Shown here piece by piece: positions 43,070-52,556 of a stretch of 64,000 nucleotides of DNA. A program made the translations under genes and the position numbers. The notes under the pieces were generated by a model, which worked only from the letters and a program-made list of their open reading frames with translations, was not told where the DNA came from and did no database searches. Source of the DNA: Tropicimonas sp. IMCC34011 (GTDB lineage Bacteria > Pseudomonadota > Alphaproteobacteria > Rhodobacterales > Rhodobacteraceae); assembly GCF_003390865.1 (NCBI RefSeq), contig NZ_QMEJ01000001.1, forward strand, positions 558,001-622,000. Direction: 5' to 3'. Every line of letters begins with the position of its first letter. Position 1 is the first letter of the stretch.

Positions 43070-44091
43070 GCCGCCTCCTCCCCCTCGCCCTGCCCCTCGA
43101 GGCTCTCGCCCTCGTATTCGGTCTCGACGATACGGGCGTCGTACCCCTGCTCTTCCAGCCAGCGGCGGAAGATCGACGTGTACCCGTGGGTGACGAGCAC
43201 CGTTTCCGCGCCGGTCTCCCGGATGGCCGCGTTCAGTCCGTCCCAGTCGGCATGATCGGACATGACGAATCCCCGGTCCGCCGAGCGCCGTCGCCTGACC
43301 CCGCGCATTCGCATCCAGCCCGAGGCGAAGGCCGAAGAGGCGGCGCCGAAGCGGCGCATCCAGGGTGTGCCAAGCGCCGAGGGCGTCGCGAGGACGAGCG
43401 CGCCGGGATGATCCTTCGGCTTCGTCTCGGGGGTGACGCGGATCGTCTCGGGAAGCGCGATCCCCTGCCCCCGGAGGACGTCATTCGTCGACTCGACGGC
43501 CCCGTGCGTCAGGATCGGCCCCTGTGACGCGTCGATATTAGCGAGGATCCGCTGCGCCTTTCCAAGCGCATATGCCCCGAGGACAGAAACCCGTCCCGCC
43601 GCCTGGTTCGCCGCCCACCAGGCATTGATATCGGCGATCACCTCCGCCTGCGGGTCCCATTTGAAGATCGGCAATCCGAAGGTGCATTCGGTGACGAAGG
43701 CATGGCAGCGGACCGGCTCGAACGGCTCGGACAGCCCGTCCGCCTCCGTCTTGTAGTCCCCCGAGACGACCCAGACCTCGCCGTTCACCTCCACCCGGAC
43801 CTGCGCCGAGCCCGGCACGTGGCCCGCGGGATGGTAGGACACCTCGGCGTCCCCGATGGTGCGCACCTCGCCGTACTCGATCTCCTCGAGGCGGATATCC
43901 CCCAGCCGATGTCGCATCACGGGCGCCGCCGCGCGCGTCGCGAGATAGCGCGCGTGACCTGCGCGGGCGTGATCCGCGTGACCATGGGTGATCAGCGCCC
44001 GATCGACGGGGCGCCACGGGTCGATGAAGAAGTCGCCGGCGGGGCAATAGATACCCTTGTCCGTGACGGTGAGAACGGGATTGCTGGCCAT
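43066..44091 (-). CDS. Ligase-associated DNA exonuclease (MBL fold)
   Basis: A 341-residue metallo-beta-lactamase/beta-CASP-type nuclease. The metal-binding motif is HGHADHA (His36, His38, Asp40, His41), with SGDYKTEADG, the beta-CASP block VLGAYALGKAQRI and the late FVMSDHADWDGL. It is expected to trim DNA ends for the ligase encoded immediately downstream, which overlaps it by 4 bp. The C-terminus is Glu/Gly-rich. No signal peptide. Confidence 0.92.
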   Translation of the reverse strand: MASNPVLTVTDKGIYCPAGDFFIDPWRPVDRALITHGHADHARAGHARYLATRAAAPVMRHRLGDIRLEEIEYGEVRTIGDAEVSYHPAGHVPGSAQVRVEVNGEVWVVSGDYKTEADGLSEPFEPVRCHAFVTECTFGLPIFKWDPQAEVIADINAWWAANQAAGRVSVLGAYALGKAQRILANIDASQGPILTHGAVESTNDVLRGQGIALPETIRVTPETKPKDHPGALVLATPSALGTPWMRRFGAASSAFASGWMRMRGVRRRRSADRGFVMSDHADWDGLNAAIRETGAETVLVTHGYTSIFRRWLEEQGYDARIVETEYEGESLEGQGEGEEAA

Positions 44092-44247
44092 GCGAGGGAA
44101 GATAAGCCGCGCGGCCGCCGCGTCACGCCCTGCTTGGGGGATGCAGGGAGGCGGTGCCGGACGGGGCGAACCGTGGGTCCGGGACAGACCGGATTGCGCC
44201 CGCCGGGGCGGAGGCCTCTGCGCCCCGCTCCCGCAGGGCCGCCCAAG

Positions 44248-44844
44248 TCACATCGCGCCGCCGGCCTCGACCATGCGGGCGACGTAGCGCGCGAGCGTGT
44301 CGATCTCGAGGTTGACCAGATCGCCCTCGGCGACACGCCCCCAAGTGGTGACCTCGCGGGTATGCGGAATGAGGTTCACGCCAAACTCTGCGCCATCGAC
44401 CTCGTTCACAGTCAATGACGTGCCGTTCAGGGTCACGGAGCCCTTGGGCGCGATGAAACGAGCAAGGTCTTCCGGCGCGCGGAACGTCAGGCGCAGACTG
44501 TCGCCCTCTGGCGCCATGCGGATCACCTCGGCCACGCCGTCCACATGACCGGACACGATGTGCCCGCCGAGCTCGTCCCCGACCCTGAGCGCGCGTTCGA
44601 GGTTGATGCGCCCCCCGGCCTCCCACGTGCCGAGGTTGGTCTTGGACACCGTCTCCGCCGACACGTCCACGTCGAACCAGTCCGGGCCGGTCGTGACCAC
44701 CGTCAGGCAGCAGCCATCGCAGGCGATGGAGGCGCCGAGGTCGATGTCGGAGGTGTCAAAGGAGGTGCCGATCCTGGCGCGCAGGTCGCCGCGCGCCTCG
44801 AGCTGGGTGATGGTGCCGATATCGCTGACGATCCCGGTGAACAT
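44248..44844 (-). CDS. ribE: Riboflavin synthase alpha subunit
   Basis: A 198-residue enzyme that dismutates two 6,7-dimethyl-8-ribityllumazines to riboflavin. Two tandem lumazine-binding repeats are seen: MFTGIVSDIGTI / CDGCCLTV / GGHIVSGHVDG in the first half, and SLRLTFRAPEDL / APKGSVTLNGTSLTV in the second. The start at 44844 (MFTGIV) is universal for the family and has GGAG upstream. In many alphaproteobacteria it directly follows ribD; here ribD is 4.8 kb upstream on the same strand with three capsule genes between them. No FMN riboswitch was recognised. Confidence 0.95.
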   Translation of the reverse strand: MFTGIVSDIGTITQLEARGDLRARIGTSFDTSDIDLGASIACDGCCLTVVTTGPDWFDVDVSAETVSKTNLGTWEAGGRINLERALRVGDELGGHIVSGHVDGVAEVIRMAPEGDSLRLTFRAPEDLARFIAPKGSVTLNGTSLTVNEVDGAEFGVNLIPHTREVTTWGRVAEGDLVNLEIDTLARYVARMVEAGGAM

Positions 44845-45046
44845 GGCGCGGCTCTCCCCTGACGGTTTCCGCGGCGCCGTCCGGCCCCGCTGTGCCCCCC
44901 GAGGTAGCTGCGGCGCGGTCGGCGGACAAGTCCTGCCACTCAACCGAACGACCGTCGCCGTCCTTCGGTCCCAATCCTGCCTTGTCGAGCGGGTTTACCC
45001 CGAGCGTCGATCCGGTTCTAAGTAAAGCATGGTAGGGTGTTGGTAG

Positions 45047-46363
45047 ATGAGTACGATGACGTTCGAGAGTTCCCCTTCCGCGCATCTCCCTCAGCGACGC
45101 TTCCTGTTCCTTCAGGGCCCGCACGGACCGTTCTTCCACCAGCTTGGCCGGATGCTCCGCGCGGCGGGCGCGGAGGTCTGGCGCGTCGCGTTCAACGCCG
45201 GGGACGACGCGTTCTGGTTTCATCGCCGTTCGCTGATCCCGTTCAGCGAGACGGCGGAGGAGTGGCCCGCCTTCTTCTCCATGCTGCTCCATGACAAGGA
45301 GATCACCGACATCGTCCTCTACGGGGACACCCGCGCCATACATGCCAGGGCCGTGGAGATCGCGCGCTGCCGCGGCGTGACGGTGCACGTCTTCGAGGAA
45401 GGCTACCTCAGGCCCTACTGGGTCACCTACGAGCGCGGCGGGGCGAACGGCCATTCGCGCCTGATGCGCCTTTCGGTGCCCGACATGCGCCGGGCGCTGG
45501 ACCAGTCCGAGCTGGAGCAGCTCCCCGCTCCGGCGCGCTGGGGCGACATGCGCCACCACGTCTTTTACGGCGCCCTCTATCACGGGGTGCTGCTGATCCG
45601 GACAGGACGCTACGCCAATTTCCGCCCTCACCGCGCGCTGACGGCATCGCAGGAATTCCGCCTCTACCTGCGCCGCCTCATGCTCATGCCCTTCCACTGG
45701 ATGGACAGGATCGTCGCCACGGGGCGGATCCGCGGCGGCGGGTTTCCCTATCATCTGGCGCTGCTGCAACTGGAGCACGACGCGAGCTTCCAGCAGCATT
45801 CGCCCTTCTCCTCCATGACCGAATTCCTCGAGCTTCTGATCGAAGGGTTCGCCAGCGGCGCACCGAAGCATCACCACCTCGTTTTCAAGGCACATCCGCT
45901 GGAAGACGGCCGGAAGCCCCTGCGCACCGAAATCCGTCGCCTCGCCCGCGCTCACGGCGTCGCCGGCCGGGTGCATTACGTCCGCGGCGGCAAGCTGGCA
46001 GGTCTGCTCGACCATGCCCGCTCCGCCGTCACGGTGAACTCCACGGCGGCGCAGCAGGTGCTCTGGCGCGGCCTGCCGCTCAAGGTGTTCGGCAAGGCGG
46101 TCTATGCCAAATCCGAATTTGTCTCGGACCAGACGCTGCCGGCCTTCTTCGCCCGTCCCTCCCGGCCCGATGCCCGCGCCTATCGCGACTTCCGCACCTT
46201 CCTGCTCGAAACCAGCCAGGTCGCCGGCGGCTTCTATTCCGCTGCCGCCCGCCGCCAGCTTCTGCGCCAGGTGGTGGACATGATGCTGGCCGCCGACGAT
46301 CCCTACGACGCCCTCGCGAGCGGCAACGCCCATCCCCGCCAGCACCTTCAGGTCGTGCGCTGA
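45047..46363 (+). CDS. kpsS: Capsule polysaccharide biosynthesis protein KpsS-like (Kdo transferase)
   Basis: A 438-residue protein of the capsule synthesis (LipB/KpsS) family, soluble enzymes that, with KpsC, build the poly-beta-Kdo linker between phosphatidylglycerol and a group 2-type capsule. Typical are RRFLFLQGPHGPFFHQL at the N-terminus, VLYGDTRAIHARAVEIA, VFEEGYLRPYW, HHLVFKAHPLED and the late VTVNSTAAQQVLWRGLPLKVFG. The start at 45047 follows TAGGGT; an ATG at 45056 is the alternative. It is the first gene of a three-gene set with the export lipoprotein and kpsC. Confidence 0.92.
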   Translation: MSTMTFESSPSAHLPQRRFLFLQGPHGPFFHQLGRMLRAAGAEVWRVAFNAGDDAFWFHRRSLIPFSETAEEWPAFFSMLLHDKEITDIVLYGDTRAIHARAVEIARCRGVTVHVFEEGYLRPYWVTYERGGANGHSRLMRLSVPDMRRALDQSELEQLPAPARWGDMRHHVFYGALYHGVLLIRTGRYANFRPHRALTASQEFRLYLRRLMLMPFHWMDRIVATGRIRGGGFPYHLALLQLEHDASFQQHSPFSSMTEFLELLIEGFASGAPKHHHLVFKAHPLEDGRKPLRTEIRRLARAHGVAGRVHYVRGGKLAGLLDHARSAVTVNSTAAQQVLWRGLPLKVFGKAVYAKSEFVSDQTLPAFFARPSRPDARAYRDFRTFLLETSQVAGGFYSAAARRQLLRQVVDMMLAADDPYDALASGNAHPRQHLQVVR

Positions 46364-46510
46364 CGTCTACACGGTAGCGGCGGTTTCGCGACAGCAAAGC
46401 CACACATCGGCCGGTCGCCGCCGATGGGCCGCTTCCCTTCGCCCCGCCTTGCTGTAGCCTTGATCCCAAAAATACCGAGGCAGAGATAACGGTTCGAAGG
46501 AGCCAGAGCA

Positions 46511-47656
46511 GTGAAAATCGCAACATCACGGTGGGCGCGTCTCGCCGCCCTTGTCGTGCTCGCGGGTCTGGTTTCGGCGTGCGGCCTGCCGCGGTCGGGC
46601 CCCAACAAGCGCGAAATCTACGCAGGCTCCGTCCAGAGACAGGGCGACGCCTTCATCGTTTCGGTCAACAGCCGGGTCACCCGCGCGACCTCCGTCGTGC
46701 CGTCCTACGGCCTGTCCGCCGGGTTCCTCAATGCCGGCGTCATCGGGTCGGACACGATCCGACCGGGCGACACGCTCGGCCTCACCGTCTACGAGAACGT
46801 CGATGACGGCCTTCTCGTCGGCGAGGGGATGAACAGCACGATCCTCGACGAGGTCCAGGTCGACGCGGAGGGCTTCATCTACGTGCCCTATGCCGGCCGG
46901 ATCCGGGCGGCGGGCAATACGCCCGATCGCGTCCGCACCCTGATCACCGAACGCCTCGACAGGCAGACCCCCGACCCGCAGGTCCTCGTGCGCCGACTGG
47001 CGGGCGACGGGGCATCGGTTTCCGTCGCGGGCGGTGTCGGCGCGCCGGGCGTCTACCCGATCGAGCGACCGACGCGGACGCTCGGCGCCATGCTGGCCCG
47101 CGCCGGCGGCGTCGTGATCCCGACCGAGATCGCCGTCGTCACGATCACGCGCGGCGCCCATACCGGCAAGGTCTGGTTCCAGGATCTTTACTCCGAACCG
47201 CGCTACGACGTCGCGCTCCGGGACGGCGACCGCCTTCTCGTCCAGGAGGACACGAGGGACTTCACCGTCCTCGGCGCCACCGGCACCCAGAACCGTGTCC
47301 CCTTCGAGAACCAGACGATCAGCGCCATCGAGGCCATCGCGCAGGTGGGCGGGCTCCAGACCAATCTGGCGGACCCGACCGGCGTCTTCGTCTTCCGCAA
47401 CGAGCCGCAGGAGATCGCCCAGCAGGTGCTCGGACGGACGGACCTCATCGGGCCGCAGCGCATGGTCTACGTTCTCGACCTGACCGAGCCGAACGGCATC
47501 TTCGAGGCGCGGGACTTCGCGATCAGGGACGATGACACGCTCTACGTCACCGAAGCGCCGTTCGTTCAGTGGCAGAAGACGCTCGCGGCGCTGACCGGGT
47601 CCCTCGGGACGGTCAATTCGGTCGCCTCGACCGCCGCCGCCGCCAGCGGAAGTTGA
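46511..47656 (+). CDS. Outer-membrane polysaccharide export lipoprotein (Wza/KpsD-like)
   Basis: A 381-residue lipoprotein: the signal peptide ends in lipobox LVSAC, so Cys24 is the lipidated residue. Then come a polysaccharide-export (Poly_export) domain (IRPGDTLGLTVYEN, VDAEGFIYVPYAGRIRAAG) and two SLBB-type domains (VAGGVGAPGVYPIERPT; VLGATGTQNRVPFENQ). It should form the outer-membrane channel for the capsule. The start is GTG at 46511, with AAGGAG 8 bases upstream. kpsC follows after 7 bp. The inner-membrane ABC exporter (kpsMT) and kpsE are not in the window. Confidence 0.92.
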   Translation: MKIATSRWARLAALVVLAGLVSACGLPRSGPNKREIYAGSVQRQGDAFIVSVNSRVTRATSVVPSYGLSAGFLNAGVIGSDTIRPGDTLGLTVYENVDDGLLVGEGMNSTILDEVQVDAEGFIYVPYAGRIRAAGNTPDRVRTLITERLDRQTPDPQVLVRRLAGDGASVSVAGGVGAPGVYPIERPTRTLGAMLARAGGVVIPTEIAVVTITRGAHTGKVWFQDLYSEPRYDVALRDGDRLLVQEDTRDFTVLGATGTQNRVPFENQTISAIEAIAQVGGLQTNLADPTGVFVFRNEPQEIAQQVLGRTDLIGPQRMVYVLDLTEPNGIFEARDFAIRDDDTLYVTEAPFVQWQKTLAALTGSLGTVNSVASTAAAASGS

Positions 47657-47663
47657 TCCGGCA

Positions 47664-49694
47664 ATGACGGAGCCGCAGGGCGACCGTCAAGGAGCCGCCG
47701 CGTCCCCCGAGGCGCGGCGGCTCTTCGTTTACAACGGCGGATTCCTCGCGCCTCGCATCCGCCAGATCCTCGCCTCGGCCGGCTGGCACGTGACGACGGG
47801 ACGGCCGGGCCCGGAGGACTGGGTCGGCGTCTGGGGGGCCTCCCCGACCGCCCGCCGCGGGGAACGCGTCGCCTCGCGAACCGGCGCGAAGATCCTGCGG
47901 ATCGAGGATGCGCTGCTGCGATCGGTGAAGCTCGGCCGGGACGGCGCCCCGCCCATCGGCCTCACGCTCGACGAACGCGGCCTGCATTTCGATCCCACGC
48001 GCCCCTCGGACCTCGAGCACCTTCTCGCCACCCATCCCCTCGACGACACCGCCCTGCTGGACCGCGCCCGCGTCGCGATGGCGCGCCTCAGGGAGGCCGA
48101 CCTGTCGAAATACAGCGCCCACGATCCGGCGCTCGCACCGCCCGAACCTGGGTACGTCCTCGTGATCGACCAGACCGCTGGGGATGCCTCCCTCGGCTCC
48201 ATCCGCGACGTGCGGGGCCGGTTCGCGGAAATGCTGGGCACGGCGCAGATCGAACACCCGGGCGCGCGGATCCTTCTCAAGGTCCACCCCGAGACGCTGG
48301 CCGGACGCCGCACCGGGCATTTCGGGCCGGAGCACGAGAGCGACCGGGTGCAGCTCTTCGCCGACCCCGTCTCGCCCCACCGTCTCCTGGATGGGGCGAT
48401 CGCGGTCTATGCCGTCAGTTCGGGGCTCGGGTTCGAGGCGATCATGGCGGGGCACCGTCCGGCCATCTTCGGCCAGCCGTTCTATGCCGGCTGGGGGCTG
48501 ACGGAGGACGCGTTCCCCGTGGACCGTCGCCGGCGCAGGCTGACGCGGGCGCAACTCTTTGCCGCCGCGATGATCCTGCACCCGGTGTGGTACGATCCCT
48601 GCCGCCGCCGCCGCGCCACGCTGGAGGAGGCGATCGATCAGCTGGAGGCGGAGGCACGCGCCTACCGCGAGGACCGGCAGGGCCATGTGGCTCTCGGGAT
48701 GCGCCTCTGGAAGCGGGGTCACCTCCAGCGGTTCTTCGGTCGGGAAAGGCGCCTGAGGTTCGCGGGCTCGGCCGATGCGGCCCTGAAGGCGGACCGCCCC
48801 ATCCTCGCCTGGGCCGGAACGGCACCCGCGATCACGGGCCGCCCGCTCCGCCGTGTCGAGGACGGTTTCCTGCGCTCCCGTGGCCTCGGGGCGGAACTGG
48901 TCCCGCCCCTCTCCCTCGTGTCGGACGATCTCGGCATCTACTACGATCCGGGTACAGAGAGCCGCCTCGAACGCCTTATCTCCGCGTCCGCGAGCCTTCC
49001 GCCGCACGCCCTCGCCCGCGCCGAACGCCTCGCCGCGCGGATCACGAGGGATCGGTTGACGAAGTACAACACCGGTGGAGCGGCGGATCTGCCGGAGCCT
49101 GCCGGGCGCCGCGTCGTCGTCGTGCCGGGCCAGGTCGAGGACGACGCCTCTATCCGTCTTGGCGCCGGCGACATCCGTACGAACCGGGACTGCCTCGCTG
49201 CCGCGCGCACGGTGCATCCGGGTGCCCTCCTGATCTACAAACCTCATCCCGACGTCGAAGCCGGCCTCCGCATCGGGGCCGTTCCGGACGCGGCAGAGAT
49301 CGCCGACGTGGTGGCGACCCGCGCCGATCCAGTCACGTTGATCGAGGCCGCGGACGAGATCTGGACGATGACCTCCCTCATGGGCTTCGAGGCGCTCCTG
49401 CGCGGGCGCGCCGTCACCGTCCTCGGTGCGCCGTTCTATGCCGGCTGGGGCCTGACGCGAGACCTCGGACCTGTGCCGGCCCGCCGCACGGCCCGCCCCC
49501 CTCTTGCCGGGCTGATCCACGCAACCCTCATCGGCTATCCGCGATATCTCGATCCGGTAAGTTCCCTGCCCTGCCCGCCGGAGATCGTGGCAGAACGTCT
49601 GGCCGCCGGGACAGGGCCGAGGACGGGACCAGCCCTGCGTCTCCTGTCGAAGGCGCAAGGCGTCGCGGCTGGCTTGGGTCCCTTCTGGCTCTAG
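47664..49694 (+). CDS. kpsC: Capsule polysaccharide beta-Kdo transferase KpsC-like (two domains)
   Basis: A 676-residue protein built of two homologous halves (~1-340 and ~350-676), as in KpsC, whose halves add alternating beta-2,4 and beta-2,7 Kdo residues. Each half repeats the blocks LRIEDALLRSVKLG / RVEDGFLRSRGLG, LTKYN-type DLSKYS, ILLKVHPETLAG / LIYKPHPDVEAG and PFYAGWGLTEDA / PFYAGWGLTRDL. The two-copy structure is direct evidence for the assignment. Its end overlaps the convergent ribD by 4 bp. Confidence 0.93.
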   Translation: MTEPQGDRQGAAASPEARRLFVYNGGFLAPRIRQILASAGWHVTTGRPGPEDWVGVWGASPTARRGERVASRTGAKILRIEDALLRSVKLGRDGAPPIGLTLDERGLHFDPTRPSDLEHLLATHPLDDTALLDRARVAMARLREADLSKYSAHDPALAPPEPGYVLVIDQTAGDASLGSIRDVRGRFAEMLGTAQIEHPGARILLKVHPETLAGRRTGHFGPEHESDRVQLFADPVSPHRLLDGAIAVYAVSSGLGFEAIMAGHRPAIFGQPFYAGWGLTEDAFPVDRRRRRLTRAQLFAAAMILHPVWYDPCRRRRATLEEAIDQLEAEARAYREDRQGHVALGMRLWKRGHLQRFFGRERRLRFAGSADAALKADRPILAWAGTAPAITGRPLRRVEDGFLRSRGLGAELVPPLSLVSDDLGIYYDPGTESRLERLISASASLPPHALARAERLAARITRDRLTKYNTGGAADLPEPAGRRVVVVPGQVEDDASIRLGAGDIRTNRDCLAAARTVHPGALLIYKPHPDVEAGLRIGAVPDAAEIADVVATRADPVTLIEAADEIWTMTSLMGFEALLRGRAVTVLGAPFYAGWGLTRDLGPVPARRTARPPLAGLIHATLIGYPRYLDPVSSLPCPPEIVAERLAAGTGPRTGPALRLLSKAQGVAAGLGPFWL

Positions 49695-50806
49695 GGGATT
49701 TCGCGATGCGGGCGCCAATACGCCACCGCATCTCCCCCGATCTCCTCCAACCGATCCAGTCGGAACCTTGGAGCCTCGCCGAGCGCTCCGATCCCCATCG
49801 CCGCGAGTCCCGGCCACCCTTCGGCGCCGAGGGCGACACCGCCGGTGAACGCGATCAGCTCATCGACGAGCCCGGCGCCCAAGAGGCTCGCAGCAAGCTG
49901 CCCGCCGCCCTCGCAGAACACCCGCGTCAGGCCGCCGGCGCCGAGCGCAGCCATCATACCGTCCATGTCGAGCTGGGATCCCGCGAGGGGGCATTCGAGG
50001 AGAACCGCGCCCTGCTCCCTCCACTCGGCGATCCGCTTCGCCGGTGCGTCAGGCCCGTGGCAGAGCCAGAGCGGCACATCGCGGGCCGAGGCCGCGAGGC
50101 GGCCCTTCGGGTCCAGATCGAGCCTGCGGGACGCAACGACGCGGACCGGCTGGCGATCCACACCGAGCCCGCGCACCGTCAGCATCGGATCGTCCGCACG
50201 CGCCGTACCCGACCCTATGAGCACGGCATCGTGCCGCGCCCGCATCCCGTGGACGAGCCGCCGGGCCGCCGGCCCGGTGATCCACCGGCTTTCACCCGAC
50301 GCGGTCGCGATCCGTCCGTCGACACTGCCCGCGAGCTTCAGCGTCAGCATGGGCCGGCCGGAGGTGACGCGCCGGAGGAAGCCTTCCTGCAGGCGGTCCG
50401 CCTCGGCCGCGAGGACCCCCGTCACGACCTTTATGCCCGCCGCGCGGAGACGCGCGTGGCCCTGACCCGCGGTCCGCGGATCGGGGTCCGTCAGGGCTGT
50501 GATCACGCGCGCGGGACGCGCGGCGACGAGCGCATCGGAGCAGGGCGGTGTCTTTCCGTGATGGGCGCAAGGTTCCAGCGTGACGTAGACATCGGCCCCC
50601 TCCGCTGCCCGGCCGGCTTCGGTCAGCGCGACCACCTCGGCATGGGGCCGCCCGCCATCCTGCGTCCGCCCCCGGCCCACGACACGGCCGTCCCGAACGA
50701 TGATGCAGCCGACAGCGGGGTTGGGCCAGACCCGGCCGAGGCCGCGCGCGGCCAGCCCCAGAGCCGCCCGCATCCAGCGGGCATCAGTCTCCCGCACCGC
50801 GCTCAA
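49691..50806 (-). CDS. ribD: Bifunctional riboflavin biosynthesis deaminase/reductase RibD
   Basis: A 371-residue enzyme for the second and third steps of riboflavin synthesis. The deaminase domain (1-145) has the zinc motif HAE and [11 protein letters not shown]; the reductase domain (150-365) has [22 protein letters not shown] and FCEGGG. The TTG at 50806 overlaps the nrdR stop (TTGA); a GTG at 50797, which has AAGG 9 bases upstream, is an equally good start. The nrdR-ribD order is standard in alphaproteobacteria. Confidence 0.94.
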   Translation of the reverse strand: MSAVRETDARWMRAALGLAARGLGRVWPNPAVGCIIVRDGRVVGRGRTQDGGRPHAEVVALTEAGRAAEGADVYVTLEPCAHHGKTPPCSDALVAARPARVITALTDPDPRTAGQGHARLRAAGIKVVTGVLAAEADRLQEGFLRRVTSGRPMLTLKLAGSVDGRIATASGESRWITGPAARRLVHGMRARHDAVLIGSGTARADDPMLTVRGLGVDRQPVRVVASRRLDLDPKGRLAASARDVPLWLCHGPDAPAKRIAEWREQGAVLLECPLAGSQLDMDGMMAALGAGGLTRVFCEGGGQLAASLLGAGLVDELIAFTGGVALGAEGWPGLAAMGIGALGEAPRFRLDRLEEIGGDAVAYWRPHREIP

Positions 50807-51264
50807 ACCTTGGCGTCGGGGCGAAGCTCACTGACGAATTTGTCGAAGTCGTCCGCTGCCTGGAAGTTCTTGTAAACACTGGCAAATCGCACGTAGGCCA
50901 CCGTATCGATCGCCGCCAGACGCTCCATGACGATCTCGCCGATCACCTTGCTCTCGATATCGGTATCGCCGAGGGATTCCAGCCGCCGGACGATGCCGGA
51001 GATCATCTGCTCCATGCGCTCGTGCTCGATGGGGCGCTTTTGCAGCGCGATCCGGATCGAGCGCTCCAGCTTGTCACGGTCGAAATCCTCGCGCCGGCCG
51101 TTCGTCTTGATCACGACGAGATCGCGCAGTTGCACACGCTCATAGGTCGTGAAGCGCCCCGCGCAGGCAGGGCAGAAACGGCGCCGACGGATCGCGACAT
51201 GCTCCTCCGCCGGTCGGGAATCCTTCACCTGAGTATCGACATTTCCGCAAAACGGGCAGCGCAT
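50803..51264 (-). CDS. nrdR: Transcriptional repressor NrdR
   Basis: A 153-residue zinc-ribbon plus ATP-cone repressor of ribonucleotide reductase genes. The zinc ribbon is CPFCGN...CPACAGRF (3-36). The ATP-cone follows ([21 protein letters not shown]). The start MRCPFCG at 51264 is the universal family N-terminus; the frame extends 20 codons upstream without resemblance. It is the first gene of a unit with ribD, overlapping by 4 bp. Confidence 0.96.
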   Translation of the reverse strand: MRCPFCGNVDTQVKDSRPAEEHVAIRRRRFCPACAGRFTTYERVQLRDLVVIKTNGRREDFDRDKLERSIRIALQKRPIEHERMEQMISGIVRRLESLGDTDIESKVIGEIVMERLAAIDTVAYVRFASVYKNFQAADDFDKFVSELRPDAKV

Positions 51265-51464
51265 CCAGGCCGTCCCCCTCTTCGTTGTCCCGCCGTATCG
51301 TCGGGTTCGCCCCAACTTGTCCACAGCAACTATAGGGAGGCCGCGAGGGATTGGGTAGGGCGAATGGCCGGACGCATCATGTGGCCCGAATCATCTATGT
51401 GAAACCGTTGCAGCGAGGACGCGTTGGTCGGCGTCATTTCATGGGATCACGGGAAAGGGGCGAC

Positions 51465-52139
51465 ATGTCCGACAAGGTTCTCTTCATCACAGGTGCCTCG
51501 AGCGGCATCGGCGCGGCCACGGCAAAGGCGGCGGCGGCCAGCGGCTGGAAGGTCGGCCTCATGGCCCGCAGTGCGGACAAGCTGGAGGCGCTCGCGGCCG
51601 AGATCGGCGAAAACGCCCTCGCCCTGCCCGGCGACGTCACGGATCTCGCGGCGCAGAAGGAGGCCATCGCCCGTCTCGTGGAGACGTTCGGCGGGCTCGA
51701 TGCGGCCTATGCCAATGCGGGCCGGGGCACCAACTCTTCCGGCGTCGAGGCGGGCGACCCGGAGGCGTGGCACGACATGATCCACGTCAACGTTCTGGCT
51801 GCGCTCCATACCGCACATGCCGCGCTGCCCCATTTGCGCGAGCGCAAGGGACACATGGTCTTCACCGGGTCCGCCGCCGGGCGCACGCACATCAAGGGCT
51901 CGGTCTACGGCGCGACGAAGTTCTTCATCCACGGGCTCGCCGGGAACCTTGCGGAGGAGATGCGGGAGTGGGGCGGGCGCTGCACCCTGATCGCTCCCGG
52001 CATGGTGGACACGCCCTTCTTCGACGAGGCCAAGCCGGACAAGCTCCATGCAGACGACGTCGCGGATGCCGTGGTCCACGCGCTGAACGCGGATCCGCGT
52101 AACACCGTGCGCGAGATCTTCCTCATGCCGACGAATTGA
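51465..52139 (+). CDS. Short-chain dehydrogenase/reductase
   Basis: A 224-residue classical SDR. The cofactor motif is TGASSGIG, NAG is in AYANAGRG, the catalytic Ser is in VFTGSAAG and the Tyr/Lys pair in YGATKFF. It resembles the YdfG/serine-dehydrogenase-like group, but the substrate is open. The start at 51465 has GAAAGGGG upstream. It converges on yjbQ with a 3-bp gap. Confidence 0.9.
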   Translation: MSDKVLFITGASSGIGAATAKAAAASGWKVGLMARSADKLEALAAEIGENALALPGDVTDLAAQKEAIARLVETFGGLDAAYANAGRGTNSSGVEAGDPEAWHDMIHVNVLAALHTAHAALPHLRERKGHMVFTGSAAGRTHIKGSVYGATKFFIHGLAGNLAEEMREWGGRCTLIAPGMVDTPFFDEAKPDKLHADDVADAVVHALNADPRNTVREIFLMPTN

Positions 52140-52142
52140 CGC

Positions 52143-52556
52143 CTAGCGCGCCAGGTACGCCGCGACCTGACGTCGATGCGGCCTGGCGCGATGCTCGAAG
52201 ATGTAGATCCCCTGCCACGTCCCGAGCGCCATCCGGCCCCCTTCGACGGGGATGGAGAGCGACACGGGCATCATCGCGGCCTTGATATGAGCCGGCATGT
52301 CGTCCGGCCCCTCCGCCCGGTGCACGAGGTACTCCATCGACGGATCGTTGGCGGGGGGAACGAGTCGTGCGAAATAGGCTTTGAGGTCGCGCTGCACGTC
52401 CGGATCCGCGTTCTCCTGAATGAGGAGCGAGGCGGACGTGTGGCGGATCATCAGCGTCAAGACGCCCTCCCCGCCCTGATCCGCGACCCACCGGGCAACC
52501 TCTGCGGTGATCTCGGTCAGACCCGGCCCGCTTGTGTTTAGCTCGAATACCTTCAT
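52143..52556 (-). CDS. yjbQ: YjbQ/UPF0047 family protein
   Basis: A 137-residue protein of the UPF0047 family. MIRHTSASLLIQENADPDVQRDL carries the conserved His-Thr-Ser and Asn-Asp-Asp pocket, and a second His lies in RPHRRQVAAY after the ALGTWQGIYIFEHR block. The family has weak thiamine-phosphate synthase activity in assays; its physiological role is unsettled. Its ATG overlaps the stop of the upstream secreted protein gene (ATGA), so it is the last gene of a minus-strand unit. Confidence 0.9.
   Translation of the reverse strand: MKVFELNTSGPGLTEITAEVARWVADQGGEGVLTLMIRHTSASLLIQENADPDVQRDLKAYFARLVPPANDPSMEYLVHRAEGPDDMPAHIKAAMMPVSLSIPVEGGRMALGTWQGIYIFEHRARPHRRQVAAYLAR

Noticed and set aside
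45047-49694. Recent horizontal transfer of the capsule genes
   Set aside because: Base and codon composition look like the neighbours, and kpsC overlaps ribD by 4 bp, so there is no sign of recent entry.
48587-50875. A 762-codon plus-strand frame spanning the end of kpsC, ribD and nrdR
   Set aside because: It crosses three well-identified genes in the wrong frame or strand and is Arg/Pro/Gly-rich noise.
44845-51464. FMN riboswitch for the riboflavin genes
   Set aside because: Neither the region upstream of ribE nor that upstream of nrdR-ribD shows the long conserved RFN element.
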